Source: Bradyrhizobium manausense (GTDB lineage: Bacteria; Pseudomonadota; Alphaproteobacteria; Rhizobiales; Xanthobacteraceae). From it: a stretch of DNA of 34,276 nt. The stretch spans positions 42,038 through 76,313 of the forward strand of contig NZ_LJYG01000110.1 of assembly GCF_001440035.1 (NCBI RefSeq), in the 5' to 3' direction. Numbering within the stretch: the stretch's first letter is position 1; each line of letters opens with the position of its first letter. Position numbers and translations under genes: made by a program. This document shows positions 15,367 through 23,357 of the stretch, piece by piece. The notes under the pieces were generated by a model, which saw only the letters and a program-made list of their open reading frames with translations, did no database searches and was not told the DNA's origin.

Positions 15367-16401
15367 TCACCCCCGCACGCGCCGGATCATCTGCTCGACA
15401 TGGGCGATCGGCGTCTCCGGCTGGATGCCGTGGCCGAGATTGAAGATGAAGCGGCCCTGCGCAAAATTCGAAAGCACGTTGTCGACCGCGCGGTCGAGTG
15501 CCGCGCCGCCCGTGATCAGCACCAGCGGATCGAGATTGCCCTGCACGGCGACGCGGCTCTGCACGCGCTCGCGGATGAAGGCGGGCTCGGCCGTCCAGTC
15601 CATGCTGACGGCGTTGACGCCGGTCGCTTCCACGTAACCAGGCAGTTGCGCGCCCGCCCCGCGGGGGAAGCCGATGATCTTCGCGTCAGGCACCTTGGCG
15701 CGCACGCCTTCGACGATGCGCCGCGTCGGCTCGGTTGACCAGCGCGCGAATTCGGCCGGTGGCAATACGCCAGCCCAGGTGTCGAAGATCTGCAAGGCGT
15801 TGGCACCGGCGTCGAGTTGCGCCAGCAGATAGTGGATCGAACTCTCCACGAGCACGTCGATGATCTTCGCAAACGCCTCGGGATGCCGGTAGGCCATCAT
15901 CCGCGCCGGCGCCTGGTCGGGCGTGCCGTGGCCCGCGACCATGTAGGTCGCAACCGTCCATGGCGCGCCGCAGAAGCCGATCAGCGCCACTCCTGGGTCG
16001 AGCGCGCCGCGCACGATCCTGAGCGCGTCGAACACCGGCGCGAGCTTGCCGAAGTCGGCCTGCGCTTTGAGCGTTCCGACCTTGGCCGGATCATCCAGCG
16101 GCTCGAGCCGCGGACCTTCGCCGACCTCGAACCGCACCGCGCGGCCGAGCGCATGGGGGATCACCAGGATGTCCGAGAAGATGATCGCCGCGTCGAAGCC
16201 AAACCTTCGGATCGGTTGCAGCGTGACTTCGGCGGCAAGCTCCGGATTGAAGCAGAGATCGAGGAAGCCGCCGGCCTTGGCGCGCACCTCGCGATATTCG
16301 GGCAGGTAGCGGCCCGCCTGCCGCATCATCCACAAAGGCGGCACGGCTTGCCGCTGGCCGGAGAGCACGTCGATGAAGGGCTTTGTCGCAGACTGGGGCA
16401 C
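15367..16401 (-). CDS. hemE: Uroporphyrinogen decarboxylase
   Basis: It converts uroporphyrinogen III to coproporphyrinogen III by removing four carboxyls, in the cytoplasm. The product is 344 residues, family length. It has the signature PPLWMMRQAGRYLPEYREVR near the N-terminus (the substrate-binding Arg residues), DAAIIFSDILVIPHALG with the catalytic Asp, FCGAPWTVATYMV, and FNLGHGI at the end. GTG 16401 is chosen because AGGA lies 6 bases upstream and the family start PQSATKPFIDVL follows. The frame extends further but would overlap the divergent gene at 16514. It lies about 14 kb from the hemC-like gene, not in an operon with it. Confidence 0.95.
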   Translation of the reverse strand: MPQSATKPFIDVLSGQRQAVPPLWMMRQAGRYLPEYREVRAKAGGFLDLCFNPELAAEVTLQPIRRFGFDAAIIFSDILVIPHALGRAVRFEVGEGPRLEPLDDPAKVGTLKAQADFGKLAPVFDALRIVRGALDPGVALIGFCGAPWTVATYMVAGHGTPDQAPARMMAYRHPEAFAKIIDVLVESSIHYLLAQLDAGANALQIFDTWAGVLPPAEFARWSTEPTRRIVEGVRAKVPDAKIIGFPRGAGAQLPGYVEATGVNAVSMDWTAEPAFIRERVQSRVAVQGNLDPLVLITGGAALDRAVDNVLSNFAQGRFIFNLGHGIQPETPIAHVEQMIRRVRG

Positions 16402-16462
16402 TGATGGTCCTGATGCAGAGTTGAGGTTCCTGATACACCGCCGCGGGCGGAAGCGGAACAGG

Positions 16463-16487
16463 GGAACCAGCGCAAATGCGCCGCGTT
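16463..16487 (+). promoter_or_regulatory. EcfG promoter for the small protein at 16514
   Basis: GGAAC (16463-16467), 16 bases, CGTT (16484-16487): an exact consensus match. It ends 26 bases before ATG 16514 and leaves room for the strong GGAGGAGG ribosome site. Confidence 0.8.
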
Positions 16488-16513
16488 GACCCCGCCAATG
16501 GAGGAGGAATTCC

Positions 16514-16729
16514 ATGGCCCAGACATTCAATCCCGCGCCGCATGACAAGCATGCCGAGGACCTGCGCGAAGCCCTCGCGGCGGATCGCCACGCCAAGCTC
16601 GACACCGGGTTGAAGGATAGCTTTCCCGCCTCCGATCCGGTCAGCGTCACGCAGCCGACGCCCTCGAAGGCCGATGCGGACGCCGACCATCCTTCCCTGT
16701 GGGACAAGCTCAAGGCGATCTTCAGCTAG
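16514..16729 (+). CDS. Small stress-type hypothetical protein (71 aa)
   Basis: GGAGGAGGAATTCC precedes the ATG. The protein is hydrophilic, with the conserved segment LDTGLKDSFPASDPVSVTQP and a short C-terminal amphipathic helix (LWDKLKAIFS). Proteins with the 'L..GL.DSFPASDP.S.TQP' core are widespread in rhizobia and sphingomonads and have no assigned biochemical role. An exact EcfG promoter directly upstream supports membership in the general stress regulon. It is divergent from hemE. Confidence 0.8.
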   Translation: MAQTFNPAPHDKHAEDLREALAADRHAKLDTGLKDSFPASDPVSVTQPTPSKADADADHPSLWDKLKAIFS

Positions 16730-16789
16730 AAACCCGCGAGTTTCCGACAGGTTTGCTAACACCTTGTTAGTGATCTGTCGAAGTCCCGG

Positions 16790-16896
16790 TCCGTAGGAGT
16801 ACGGAAGAGCCCGTAGATGACTGTGAATCCCTTTCAGCGCTTCAGGGTTCACTAAGAGAAGCGGCAGAATTTCCCCCCATTGGAGAATTCTGTCGC
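16790..16896 (+). promoter_or_regulatory. Structured 5' leader of the diguanylate cyclase gene
   Basis: There are two hairpins with GGAG in the loop. The first is TCCGTA/TACGGA (16790-16795 and 16800-16805), a perfect 6-base stem with a GGAG tetraloop. The second has an 11-base stem (16861-16871 with 16886-16896, one G-U pair in RNA) that ends at the base before the ATG and carries the ribosome site GGAG in its 14-base loop. A weaker stem lies between (CCCT/AGGG near 16838-16853). This layout is like mRNAs controlled at translation start. The trans-acting factor, if any, is unknown. Confidence 0.5.
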
Positions 16897-18801
16897 ATGA
16901 ACGTCGTCTCACTGAGAGCCGGATGGAGCCGCCTGCCGTTGCGCGCGGCGGCTTTCGTCGTGCTCACTTGCGTCGCGATCCTCGGCGTCAGCGGCTGGCG
17001 CGAATGGGCCGCGCGCGATCAGGTGCTCAGGGGTGCCGAGACCGAGATGGCGAACGTCGCCCGCTCCTTGACGCAGCATGCCGAGGACAGCCTCGATTTG
17101 CTGGATTCGGGCGTTGTCGGTGTCGTCAGCCGTCTCGAGATGGACGGCACTGACCCGTCCACGATCGCCAAACTCGGCAACGTCCTTGACGCCCGCAAGA
17201 AGGCGGTCGCGCGCATCCACAGCCTCGCCATCATCGACGACCGGGGTAACTGGCTGACCTCGCCCGGTGCCATCGCATCGACGTTCAGCGACGATATGTT
17301 CTTCCGTCACCATCAGCTCTCGCCGAAGCGCGAGGCCTTTGTCGGTCACCCCGTAAAGAGCCTGCTCGACGGGCAATCGGTCGTCACGCTGTCACGCCGG
17401 TTCAACAAGCCGGATGGCAGCTTCGGCGGCGTCGTGCTTGCAACGATCAGCGCGGGCTATCTCTCGCACTTCTACGAGCAGTTCGAGATCGGGCGCAACA
17501 GCTCGATCGCGCTCGTGCATGGCGACGGCCTGATCATCGCGCGCAATCCGAACAACGAACGGTTCGTCGGACGCAGCGTCGGCGACGGGCCGCTGTTTCG
17601 CGACCCGAGCCTGCAGCGGCCGAGCGGCGCCTATCATTTCAAGTCGCCGCTGGATGGCGTCCAACGAGTCAGTTTCTTCAAGCGCAGCAGCAGCTACCCG
17701 CTCGTTGTGCTCGCGACCGTCGACAAGGACGAGCTCCTGGCGCCGTGGCGCGCCGCGGCGATCTCGCGCATGCTGCATGTGCTCGCGCTGGTGATGCTGA
17801 TCGCGATCATCGGCGCGGTGCTGGTGCGGCAGTTGCAGCGCGGCCAGCGCATGGCGGCGGCCCTGATCGAGAAGGAGGCGTATTTCCGCCTGCTCGCCGA
17901 AGGCTCCAGCGACATGGTCACCCGCATCGGGCTCGACGAGCGGCTACGCTATGTTTCGCCGTCGTCCAACCGCGTCGTTGGCTGGCGGCCCAATCAGCTG
18001 ATCGGCACGGAAGCGCTCGCCGGCATTCATCCGGAGGACCGCCCGCACGTCCAGACCATCATCGATGCCATGAAGCGTGGCGACATGGAGGAAGCGCGCG
18101 TCACCTACCGCAACGTGCACCGGCAGAAGTCCGAGGTCTGGCTGGAATCGACCATGCGCGTGACGCGCAAGGAGAACGGCACTGTCGACGGCGTGGTCGC
18201 GATCTCGCGCGATATCACCGAGCAGAAGAATCTGGAGACAAGGCTCGAGACGCTGGCGATCGAGGACAGCCTCACCGGGCTTGCGAACCGCCGCCGCTTC
18301 GACGAGCGGCTGAAGGAGGAATGGGCGCGCGCGTATCGCGACCGCTCCAGCCTTGGCCTCTTGATGATCGACGTCGATCACTTCAAGGCCTACAACGACG
18401 AATACGGCCATCCCGCGGGTGATGCCTGTCTGCGCGTGGTGGCAAAGACCATTGCGGCCGAGGTGCAGAGGGGCGGCGATCTCGCGGCCCGTTATGGCGG
18501 CGAGGAATTCGCCATGCTGCTGCCGAACACCGATGCCGCCGGTTGCGCCCGGCTCGGTGAGCGGATCCGCAACGCCATCCGCGATGCCGGCCTGGTTCAT
18601 GCCTCCAATCCGGCAGGGCCTTGCGTCACCGTCTCGGTCGGCGGCGCGACTTGCCGGCCGGCGGTGGAGCGGACCGCGGGCACGAGCTCGCTGGTGGAGG
18701 CCGCCGACCGCGCACTCTACGCCGCCAAGGATGCCGGCCGCGACCGGCTGATGATGTCCGGCGAGGTCATGAACCTGTTGCCCAGAGCGTCAGGTCAGTA
18801 A
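16897..18801 (+). CDS. Cache-PAS-GGDEF diguanylate cyclase
   Basis: 634 residues. A transmembrane helix (about 15-35) leads into a periplasmic double-Cache sensor domain (about 45-280: IHSLAIIDDRGNWLTSP, FVGHPVKSLLDGQSVVTLSR), and a second transmembrane helix follows (about 290-312). Then come a PAS domain (EAYFRLLAEGSSDMVTRIGL to ISRDITEQKN) and a GGDEF domain (DSLTGLANRR, MIDVDHFKAYND, ARYGGEEF at 534-538). The inhibitory site RGGD lies five residues before the GGEEF, so product feedback is likely. It senses an extracellular small molecule and makes c-di-GMP. The leader has two GGAG-loop hairpins, one abutting the ATG. It is convergent with slyX, 6 bases between the stops. Confidence 0.92.
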   Translation: MNVVSLRAGWSRLPLRAAAFVVLTCVAILGVSGWREWAARDQVLRGAETEMANVARSLTQHAEDSLDLLDSGVVGVVSRLEMDGTDPSTIAKLGNVLDARKKAVARIHSLAIIDDRGNWLTSPGAIASTFSDDMFFRHHQLSPKREAFVGHPVKSLLDGQSVVTLSRRFNKPDGSFGGVVLATISAGYLSHFYEQFEIGRNSSIALVHGDGLIIARNPNNERFVGRSVGDGPLFRDPSLQRPSGAYHFKSPLDGVQRVSFFKRSSSYPLVVLATVDKDELLAPWRAAAISRMLHVLALVMLIAIIGAVLVRQLQRGQRMAAALIEKEAYFRLLAEGSSDMVTRIGLDERLRYVSPSSNRVVGWRPNQLIGTEALAGIHPEDRPHVQTIIDAMKRGDMEEARVTYRNVHRQKSEVWLESTMRVTRKENGTVDGVVAISRDITEQKNLETRLETLAIEDSLTGLANRRRFDERLKEEWARAYRDRSSLGLLMIDVDHFKAYNDEYGHPAGDACLRVVAKTIAAEVQRGGDLAARYGGEEFAMLLPNTDAAGCARLGERIRNAIRDAGLVHASNPAGPCVTVSVGGATCRPAVERTAGTSSLVEAADRALYAAKDAGRDRLMMSGEVMNLLPRASGQ

Positions 18802-18807
18802 TCGCAC

Positions 18808-19026
18808 TCAATAATGCGGCGGGCGCTCGTTGGAGGGGCCCGGCGCGTTGGTCTCGGCGTCCTGCAGCCGCTCGCCGAGCTCTGCGACCTTCCGGGTCAA
18901 CGCATCGATCTGCTTCCACTGCGCGGTGATGGTCTGGTTCAGCGTCTCGATGGTGTCGTCCTGATAGGCAAGGCGCATCTCCAGCGCGTCGATGCGTTCG
19001 GCAAGCGTCTTGATGTCATTCGTCAC
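18808..19026 (-). CDS. slyX: SlyX family protein
   Basis: 72 residues from GTG 19026 (GGGG 7 bases upstream). It is one long coiled coil (LAERIDALEMRLAYQDDTIE, then TLNQTITAQWKQIDALTRKV) and the conserved C-terminus PPHY, which identifies SlyX. The biochemical role is unknown. The gene overlaps the end of trhO by 11 bases, so the two form an operon. Confidence 0.88.
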   Translation of the reverse strand: MTNDIKTLAERIDALEMRLAYQDDTIETLNQTITAQWKQIDALTRKVAELGERLQDAETNAPGPSNERPPHY

Positions 19027-19783
19027 CGGCGTGCCCCTTATCCCGTTCGCGGAGACCAATTTCTTGCAGACCATGGCCAAGCGCGACACGTTCGTCGAAC
19101 ACAAAACATTCGCCGCGCCAGCGGCTCTGCGCCTCCGGCACCACTTCCAGATATTTCAAGATGCCGCCCTTGAGGTGGTAGACCTCGGCAAAGCCACGCG
19201 CCAGCAGATGCGAACTTGCCTTCTCGCAGCGGATGCCGCCGGTGCAGAACATTGCGATCTTGCGATGCTTGGCCGGATCGAGCTTTTGCGCGGCAAAGTC
19301 CTTGAACTGGCCAAAACTCTTGATGTCGGGGTCGACCGCACCCTCGAACGTCCCCATCGCCACCTCGAAAGCGTTGCGGGTGTCGAGCACCAGCGTGTCG
19401 GGCGAGGTGATCAGCGCGTTCCATTCGCGCGCGTCGACATAGATGCCGACCTGCCGGGTCGGATCGGCGGCGGCATCGCCAAGCGTGACGATCTCCTTCT
19501 TCAGCCGCACCTTGAGCCGGCCAAACGGCATCGCCTCGGCTGTCGAACATTTCAGTTCGAGATTGTTCAGCCGGCCGCCAAACATAGCTCCATGTGCGAG
19601 CTCATGGGCGAAGGCGTCAATCGCGTCGGCCGACCCGGCGATAGTACCGTTGATGCCCTCCTGAGCCAGCAGCACGCTGCCCTTGAGGGACAGGCCGGCA
19701 CAGAACGCCCGCAGCGGCTCGCGCAGCTCGCGGAAATCGGGCAGGGCAGCGAATTGGTAGAAGGCGCAGACCTTGTAAATCAT
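19016..19783 (-). CDS. trhO: tRNA uridine(34) hydroxylase, rhodanese-domain (TrhO/YceA)
   Basis: TrhO hydroxylates U34 of certain tRNAs to 5-hydroxyuridine. The product is 255 residues from ATG 19783 (MIYKVCAFYQFAALPDFREL). It has an N-terminal acylphosphatase-like domain (GSVLLAQEGINGTIAGS) and a rhodanese domain (VLDTRNAFEVAMGTFEGAVD) with the loop MFCTGGIRCEKASS. The predicted active Cys is C180. HLKGGILKYLE is family-typical. The frame is open to 20035, but the conserved start is at 19783. slyX follows with an overlap. It is divergent from the GGT-family gene. Confidence 0.9.
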   Translation of the reverse strand: MIYKVCAFYQFAALPDFRELREPLRAFCAGLSLKGSVLLAQEGINGTIAGSADAIDAFAHELAHGAMFGGRLNNLELKCSTAEAMPFGRLKVRLKKEIVTLGDAAADPTRQVGIYVDAREWNALITSPDTLVLDTRNAFEVAMGTFEGAVDPDIKSFGQFKDFAAQKLDPAKHRKIAMFCTGGIRCEKASSHLLARGFAEVYHLKGGILKYLEVVPEAQSRWRGECFVFDERVALGHGLQEIGLRERDKGHAGDE

Positions 19784-19966
19784 GCGCCCGTTTAGCAGGC
19801 GGCCGGCGCCCAGAAAACCCGCAAGGAGCAGCTCTATTCTCAGCGAATAGCAGCCATTTCCCTGGCATGCCAGCATTGCCCGGACCGCCTGGAATGTGTC
19901 ATGAAGGCCCGGTTTTTCCGAGACGGCGCGGCGCGCGCCCCACGGTTCTGAGAGAGCAAAACTTCG

Positions 19967-21553
19967 ATGAGAAATTTCCATTTCCCCGGCAGGTCCACGG
20001 TCCACGCCACCAATGCGATGGTGGCGACCTCGCATCCGCTGGCTTCTCTTGCTGCGATCGAGGTGCTGCGCGAGGGCGGCACGGCGGTGGACGCGGCGGT
20101 GGCGGGTTCAGCGCTGCTCGGCGTGATCGAGCCGCAATCGACCGGCATTGGCGGCGATTGTTTTGCGCTGATCCAGCCGCGCGGCGAGGGCAAGATCATC
20201 GCCTATAATGGCTCCGGCCGGGCGCCAAAGGCCGCCAACGCCGACTGGTATCTCGAGCGCAAGATCAATTCCGTGCCGCTGACCTCGGCCCATGCGGTCT
20301 CGATCCCCGGCGTGATCGATGCGTTTGCGACCGTGCTGCGCGACCACGGCAAGTTCGGTTTCGACCGTCTGCTCCAGCCCGCGATCAAGGCTGCGGAGGA
20401 AGGCTATGTCGTCGCCCCTCGCATCGCCTTCGACTGGAAGAACCAGTTCGAGAAGCTGAAGAACGGTACCAACACCGTGCGTTACCTGCTGCCGGGCGGC
20501 AAGCCGCCGGTCGCCGGCGATGTCATCCGCCAGGCCGAGCTCGGCAAGACGCTGCGCGCGATCGCCAAGGACGGCCGCGACGCCTTCTACAAGGGCGAGA
20601 TCGCGGAGGACATGGTCGAGACCCTGCGCGGCATCGGCGGCCTGCATACGCTCGACGATTTCGCCGCGCACACCACCGAAGTCACGACGCCGATCGGCAC
20701 CATGTACAAGGGTTACGACGTCTGGCAGTGCCCGCCCAACGGTCCGGGCGTGACCGCACTTCTGATGCTCAACATCCTGTCGCGCTTCGACCTCACCAAA
20801 TACGCACCCGTCAGCGTCGAGCGCTTCCATCTCGAGGCGGAAGCTGCGCGCATCGCCTACATGAACCGGGAGATGCATGTCGCCTCTCCCGACCATATGA
20901 AGATCAACGTTGCCGAGATGCTCGAGAAGGGCTTTGCCGACGAGTATATCAGCAAGATCCGCATGGATGGCATGCTCGACCTGCCCAATGTCGCGCCGCC
21001 GATGAATCCCTCGACCATCTACATCACGGTGGTGGACAAGGATCGCAACGTCTGCTCGTTCATCAATTCGGTCGCGCATTCCTTCGGCTCGGCCATTGTT
21101 TCCAACAAGACCGGTGTGCTGTTCCAGAATCGCGCCGGCGGCTTCCGCATCCAGCCGGGCCATCCGAACTGTATCGAAGGCGGCAAGCGCCCGCTGCACA
21201 CGATCATGCCGGGCCTGCTCACCAAGGGCGGCCGTTCCACGATGTCGTTCGCGGTGATGGGCGGCCAGTACCAGCCGACCGGGCAGACCCATCTGCTGAC
21301 CAACGTCCTCGACTATGGCTGTGACGTGCAGGAGGCAATCGACATGCCGCGAGGCCTGCACTACGAGGGCCAGTACCAGCTCGAGGACAGCGTGCCGGCG
21401 GCGGTCGCCGAAGGCTTGAAGAAGCTTGGCCACAAGACCACCAGCGTGGTCGGCCCGCTCGGCGGCGCCCAGGCGATCTGGATCGATTGGGACAAGGGCA
21501 CGCTGACCGGCGGTTCCGATCCGCGCAAGGACGGTTGCGCGCTCGGCTATTGA
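19967..21553 (+). CDS. Gamma-glutamyltransferase-family Ntn hydrolase
   Basis: 528 residues, family length, one chain that should self-cleave. TGIGGDCFALI and NGSGRAPKAA are in the large subunit. The nucleophile is T350 (NPSTIYITVVDKD), aligned to Thr391 of E. coli GGT. The small subunit has GFRIQPGHPN and PLHTIMPGL. There is no signal peptide, unlike classical periplasmic GGT, so it is cytoplasmic. That fits the GGT-like amidohydrolases (for example oxamate amidohydrolase HpxW), but the substrate cannot be read from sequence. It is followed by a terminator (21599-21630) and then by the molybdenum enzyme operon on the same strand, so it is not in that operon. Confidence 0.85.
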   Translation: MRNFHFPGRSTVHATNAMVATSHPLASLAAIEVLREGGTAVDAAVAGSALLGVIEPQSTGIGGDCFALIQPRGEGKIIAYNGSGRAPKAANADWYLERKINSVPLTSAHAVSIPGVIDAFATVLRDHGKFGFDRLLQPAIKAAEEGYVVAPRIAFDWKNQFEKLKNGTNTVRYLLPGGKPPVAGDVIRQAELGKTLRAIAKDGRDAFYKGEIAEDMVETLRGIGGLHTLDDFAAHTTEVTTPIGTMYKGYDVWQCPPNGPGVTALLMLNILSRFDLTKYAPVSVERFHLEAEAARIAYMNREMHVASPDHMKINVAEMLEKGFADEYISKIRMDGMLDLPNVAPPMNPSTIYITVVDKDRNVCSFINSVAHSFGSAIVSNKTGVLFQNRAGGFRIQPGHPNCIEGGKRPLHTIMPGLLTKGGRSTMSFAVMGGQYQPTGQTHLLTNVLDYGCDVQEAIDMPRGLHYEGQYQLEDSVPAAVAEGLKKLGHKTTSVVGPLGGAQAIWIDWDKGTLTGGSDPRKDGCALGY

Positions 21554-21598
21554 TCGTCGCGCGAGGTTCCTCGCAACAAGATCAGGAAAAGTTGACGG

Positions 21599-21630
21599 AG
21601 GGCGGCGCGGCATCGACAGCGCCGCCCTTT
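21599..21630 (+). terminator. Terminator after the GGT-family gene
   Basis: AGGGCGGCGC (21599-21608) pairs with 21619-21628 around a 10-base loop and is followed by TT. It has a GC-rich stem and a short T-run. It separates the GGT-family gene from the pao-type operon. Confidence 0.6.
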
Positions 21631-21636
21631 CCGTTC

Positions 21637-21661
21637 GGAACGGAGCTCATGGCGCAAAGTT
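21637..21661 (+). promoter_or_regulatory. Possible EcfG-type promoter of the pao-type operon
   Basis: GGAAC (21637-21641), then 16 bases and AGTT (or 17 bases and GTT): one mismatch to GGAAC-N16-CGTT. It lies 60 bases before ATG 21722, just after the terminator. Confidence 0.35.
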
Positions 21662-21721
21662 GGTGGGCGATGAGCGGTGCAGGCGTGCGCTGCCTTGTTG
21701 TCGAAGCGGCGGAGGCCGTCC

Positions 21722-22336
21722 ATGTCCGATCATCCAAGTTCCCAATCATCCGGATACGATAGGCGTTCCTTCATGGCAGGTGCTGCCGGCAGCGCGCTTG
21801 TTCCGCTGACCGCGCGCGCGACCGTGCACGAGGCACGAGCGGCAGTGGCGCAGGATCCGGCGCTTCCCGTCGACGTCACGCTGCGGGTGAATGGTCAGGA
21901 AAAGCGTCTGAGTCTCGATGCGCGCACCACGGTGCTGGACGCACTGCGCGAGCATCTCAAGCTCACCGGCAGCAAGAAGGGTTGCGATCACGGCCAGTGC
22001 GGTGCCTGCACGGTGCTGATCGGCGATCGCCGCGTGGTGTCGTGCCTGACGCTCGCACTGGCCGCTGAAGGGCAGGAGATCACGACCATCGAAGGCCTCG
22101 CCACCGACGACCGCCTGCACCCGATGCAGCAGGCCTTCATCGACAACGATGCGTTCCAATGCGGCTATTGCACGCCAGGCCAGATCATGTCGGCGATTGC
22201 CTGCGTGAAGGAGGGACATGCCGGCACCGATGCCGACATCCGCGAATATATGAGCGGCAACATCTGTCGCTGCGCCGCCTATCCCAACATCGTCGCCGCG
22301 GTGAAGCAGGCCGCGCCCGAGATCATGAAAGGCTAG
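21722..22336 (+). CDS. paoA: Aldehyde oxidoreductase 2Fe-2S subunit, Tat-exported (PaoA type)
   Basis: This is the electron-transfer subunit of a periplasmic molybdenum aldehyde oxidoreductase. 204 residues from ATG 21722 (CGGAGG upstream). The Tat signal is DRRSFMAGAAGSALVP (residues 10-25). The plant-type 2Fe-2S cluster ligands are in KKGCDHGQCGACTV and VVSCLTLA. The second 2Fe-2S cluster has QCGYCTPGQIMS and GNICRCAAYPNI. The other two subunits follow directly (gaps of 4 and -4 bases) and are exported with it, because only this subunit has a Tat signal. The gene name is by resemblance to E. coli paoA. Confidence 0.9.
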   Translation: MSDHPSSQSSGYDRRSFMAGAAGSALVPLTARATVHEARAAVAQDPALPVDVTLRVNGQEKRLSLDARTTVLDALREHLKLTGSKKGCDHGQCGACTVLIGDRRVVSCLTLALAAEGQEITTIEGLATDDRLHPMQQAFIDNDAFQCGYCTPGQIMSAIACVKEGHAGTDADIREYMSGNICRCAAYPNIVAAVKQAAPEIMKG

Positions 22337-22340
22337 GCGA

Positions 22341-23357
22341 ATGCGACCATTTTCTTACCAGAGGGCGACAGACCCCGACATGGCCGTGCAGGCGCTCAGT
22401 GCCGCTGCGGCGGCCAACAAACCGTTGACGCAGGCCTCGGCCCAGCCGCTCGCCGGCGGCACGACGCTGATCGACCTGATGAAGCTCGACGTGATGCGGC
22501 CCGCCGCGATCGTCGACATTAATCCGCTCGCGCAAGGGTGGTCGGAGATCTCGCCCGGTCGCGAGAACCTGCGGCTCGGCGCGCTCGCAAAGATGTCCGA
22601 CGTCGCCGCGCATGACGAAATCCAGCGCAATTATCCCGTGATCGCCAATTCCCTGAAGCTCGCCGCCAGCGCCCAGCTCCGCAACATGGCGACACTCGGC
22701 GGCAACGTAATGCAGCGGACGCGTTGCAGCTATTTTCGCGATGTCTCCTATGAAAATTGCAACAAGCGCAATCCCGGCTCCGGCTGTGCCGCGATGGACG
22801 GCATCAACCGCATGCATGCGGTGCTCGGGATCTCCGATCAGTGCATCGCGACCTACCCCGGCGATTTCGCCCAGGCGCTGATCGCGCTGGATGCCACGGT
22901 CGAGGTTACCGGCAAGTCCGGCACCCGCAGCATGCCATTTGCGGAGCTCCACAAGGCTCCCGGCAACACGCCCGAGATCGAGACGACGCTGCAGCCAGGC
23001 GAGTTGATTTCGGCCTTTCTTATTTCCGGCCGCTGGCCACGCTCGGTTTACCTGAAGGCGCGCGACCGGCAATCCTATGAGTTTGCGCTGTCCTCGACTG
23101 CGGTTGCGCTGGACGTGCAGGATGGGACGATCCGGGACGCGCGCGTGGCGCTTGGCGGCGTCGCGACCGTGCCCTGGCGCGCTCGCGAAGCGGAGGCGCA
23201 GCTGAAGGGACAAAAATTCGACGACGGTCTGGCGCAGCGCGCCGCCGATGCTGCATTCGCTGAGGCCAAGGGGCGCCAGCACAACAGCTTCAAGATTGCG
23301 CTCGGCAAGCGCGTGGTGGCGCGTGCGCTCCAACAGGCCGTAATGATGGAGATATGA
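22341..23357 (+). CDS. paoB: Aldehyde oxidoreductase FAD subunit with 4Fe-4S insertion (PaoB type)
   Basis: 338 residues. It has the FAD-binding loops QPLAGGTTLIDLMKLDV and SAQLRNMATLGGNVMQRTRC. A Cys-rich insertion follows: RCSYFRD, ENCNKRNPGSGCAAMDG and SDQC. In PaoB this holds an extra 4Fe-4S cluster, and the four Cys are present here. The C-terminal CO-dehydrogenase flavoprotein domain has SYEFALSSTAVALDV. No signal peptide; it is carried out with PaoA. The stop overlaps the next start (ATGA, 23354-23357). Confidence 0.9.
   Translation: MRPFSYQRATDPDMAVQALSAAAAANKPLTQASAQPLAGGTTLIDLMKLDVMRPAAIVDINPLAQGWSEISPGRENLRLGALAKMSDVAAHDEIQRNYPVIANSLKLAASAQLRNMATLGGNVMQRTRCSYFRDVSYENCNKRNPGSGCAAMDGINRMHAVLGISDQCIATYPGDFAQALIALDATVEVTGKSGTRSMPFAELHKAPGNTPEIETTLQPGELISAFLISGRWPRSVYLKARDRQSYEFALSSTAVALDVQDGTIRDARVALGGVATVPWRAREAEAQLKGQKFDDGLAQRAADAAFAEAKGRQHNSFKIALGKRVVARALQQAVMMEI

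Noticed and set aside
16402..16713. N-terminal extension of the hemE frame
   Set aside because: It overlaps the divergent small gene and its promoter; GTG 16401 has a proper ribosome site and matches family length.
20108..21613. 501-codon open frame on the minus strand opposite the GGT-family gene
   Set aside because: It is an antisense shadow; the plus strand has the full set of GGT motifs.
21554..21721. Molybdenum-cofactor riboswitch before the pao-type operon
   Set aside because: I looked for a structured leader; only the terminator hairpin and a promoter-like element are visible.
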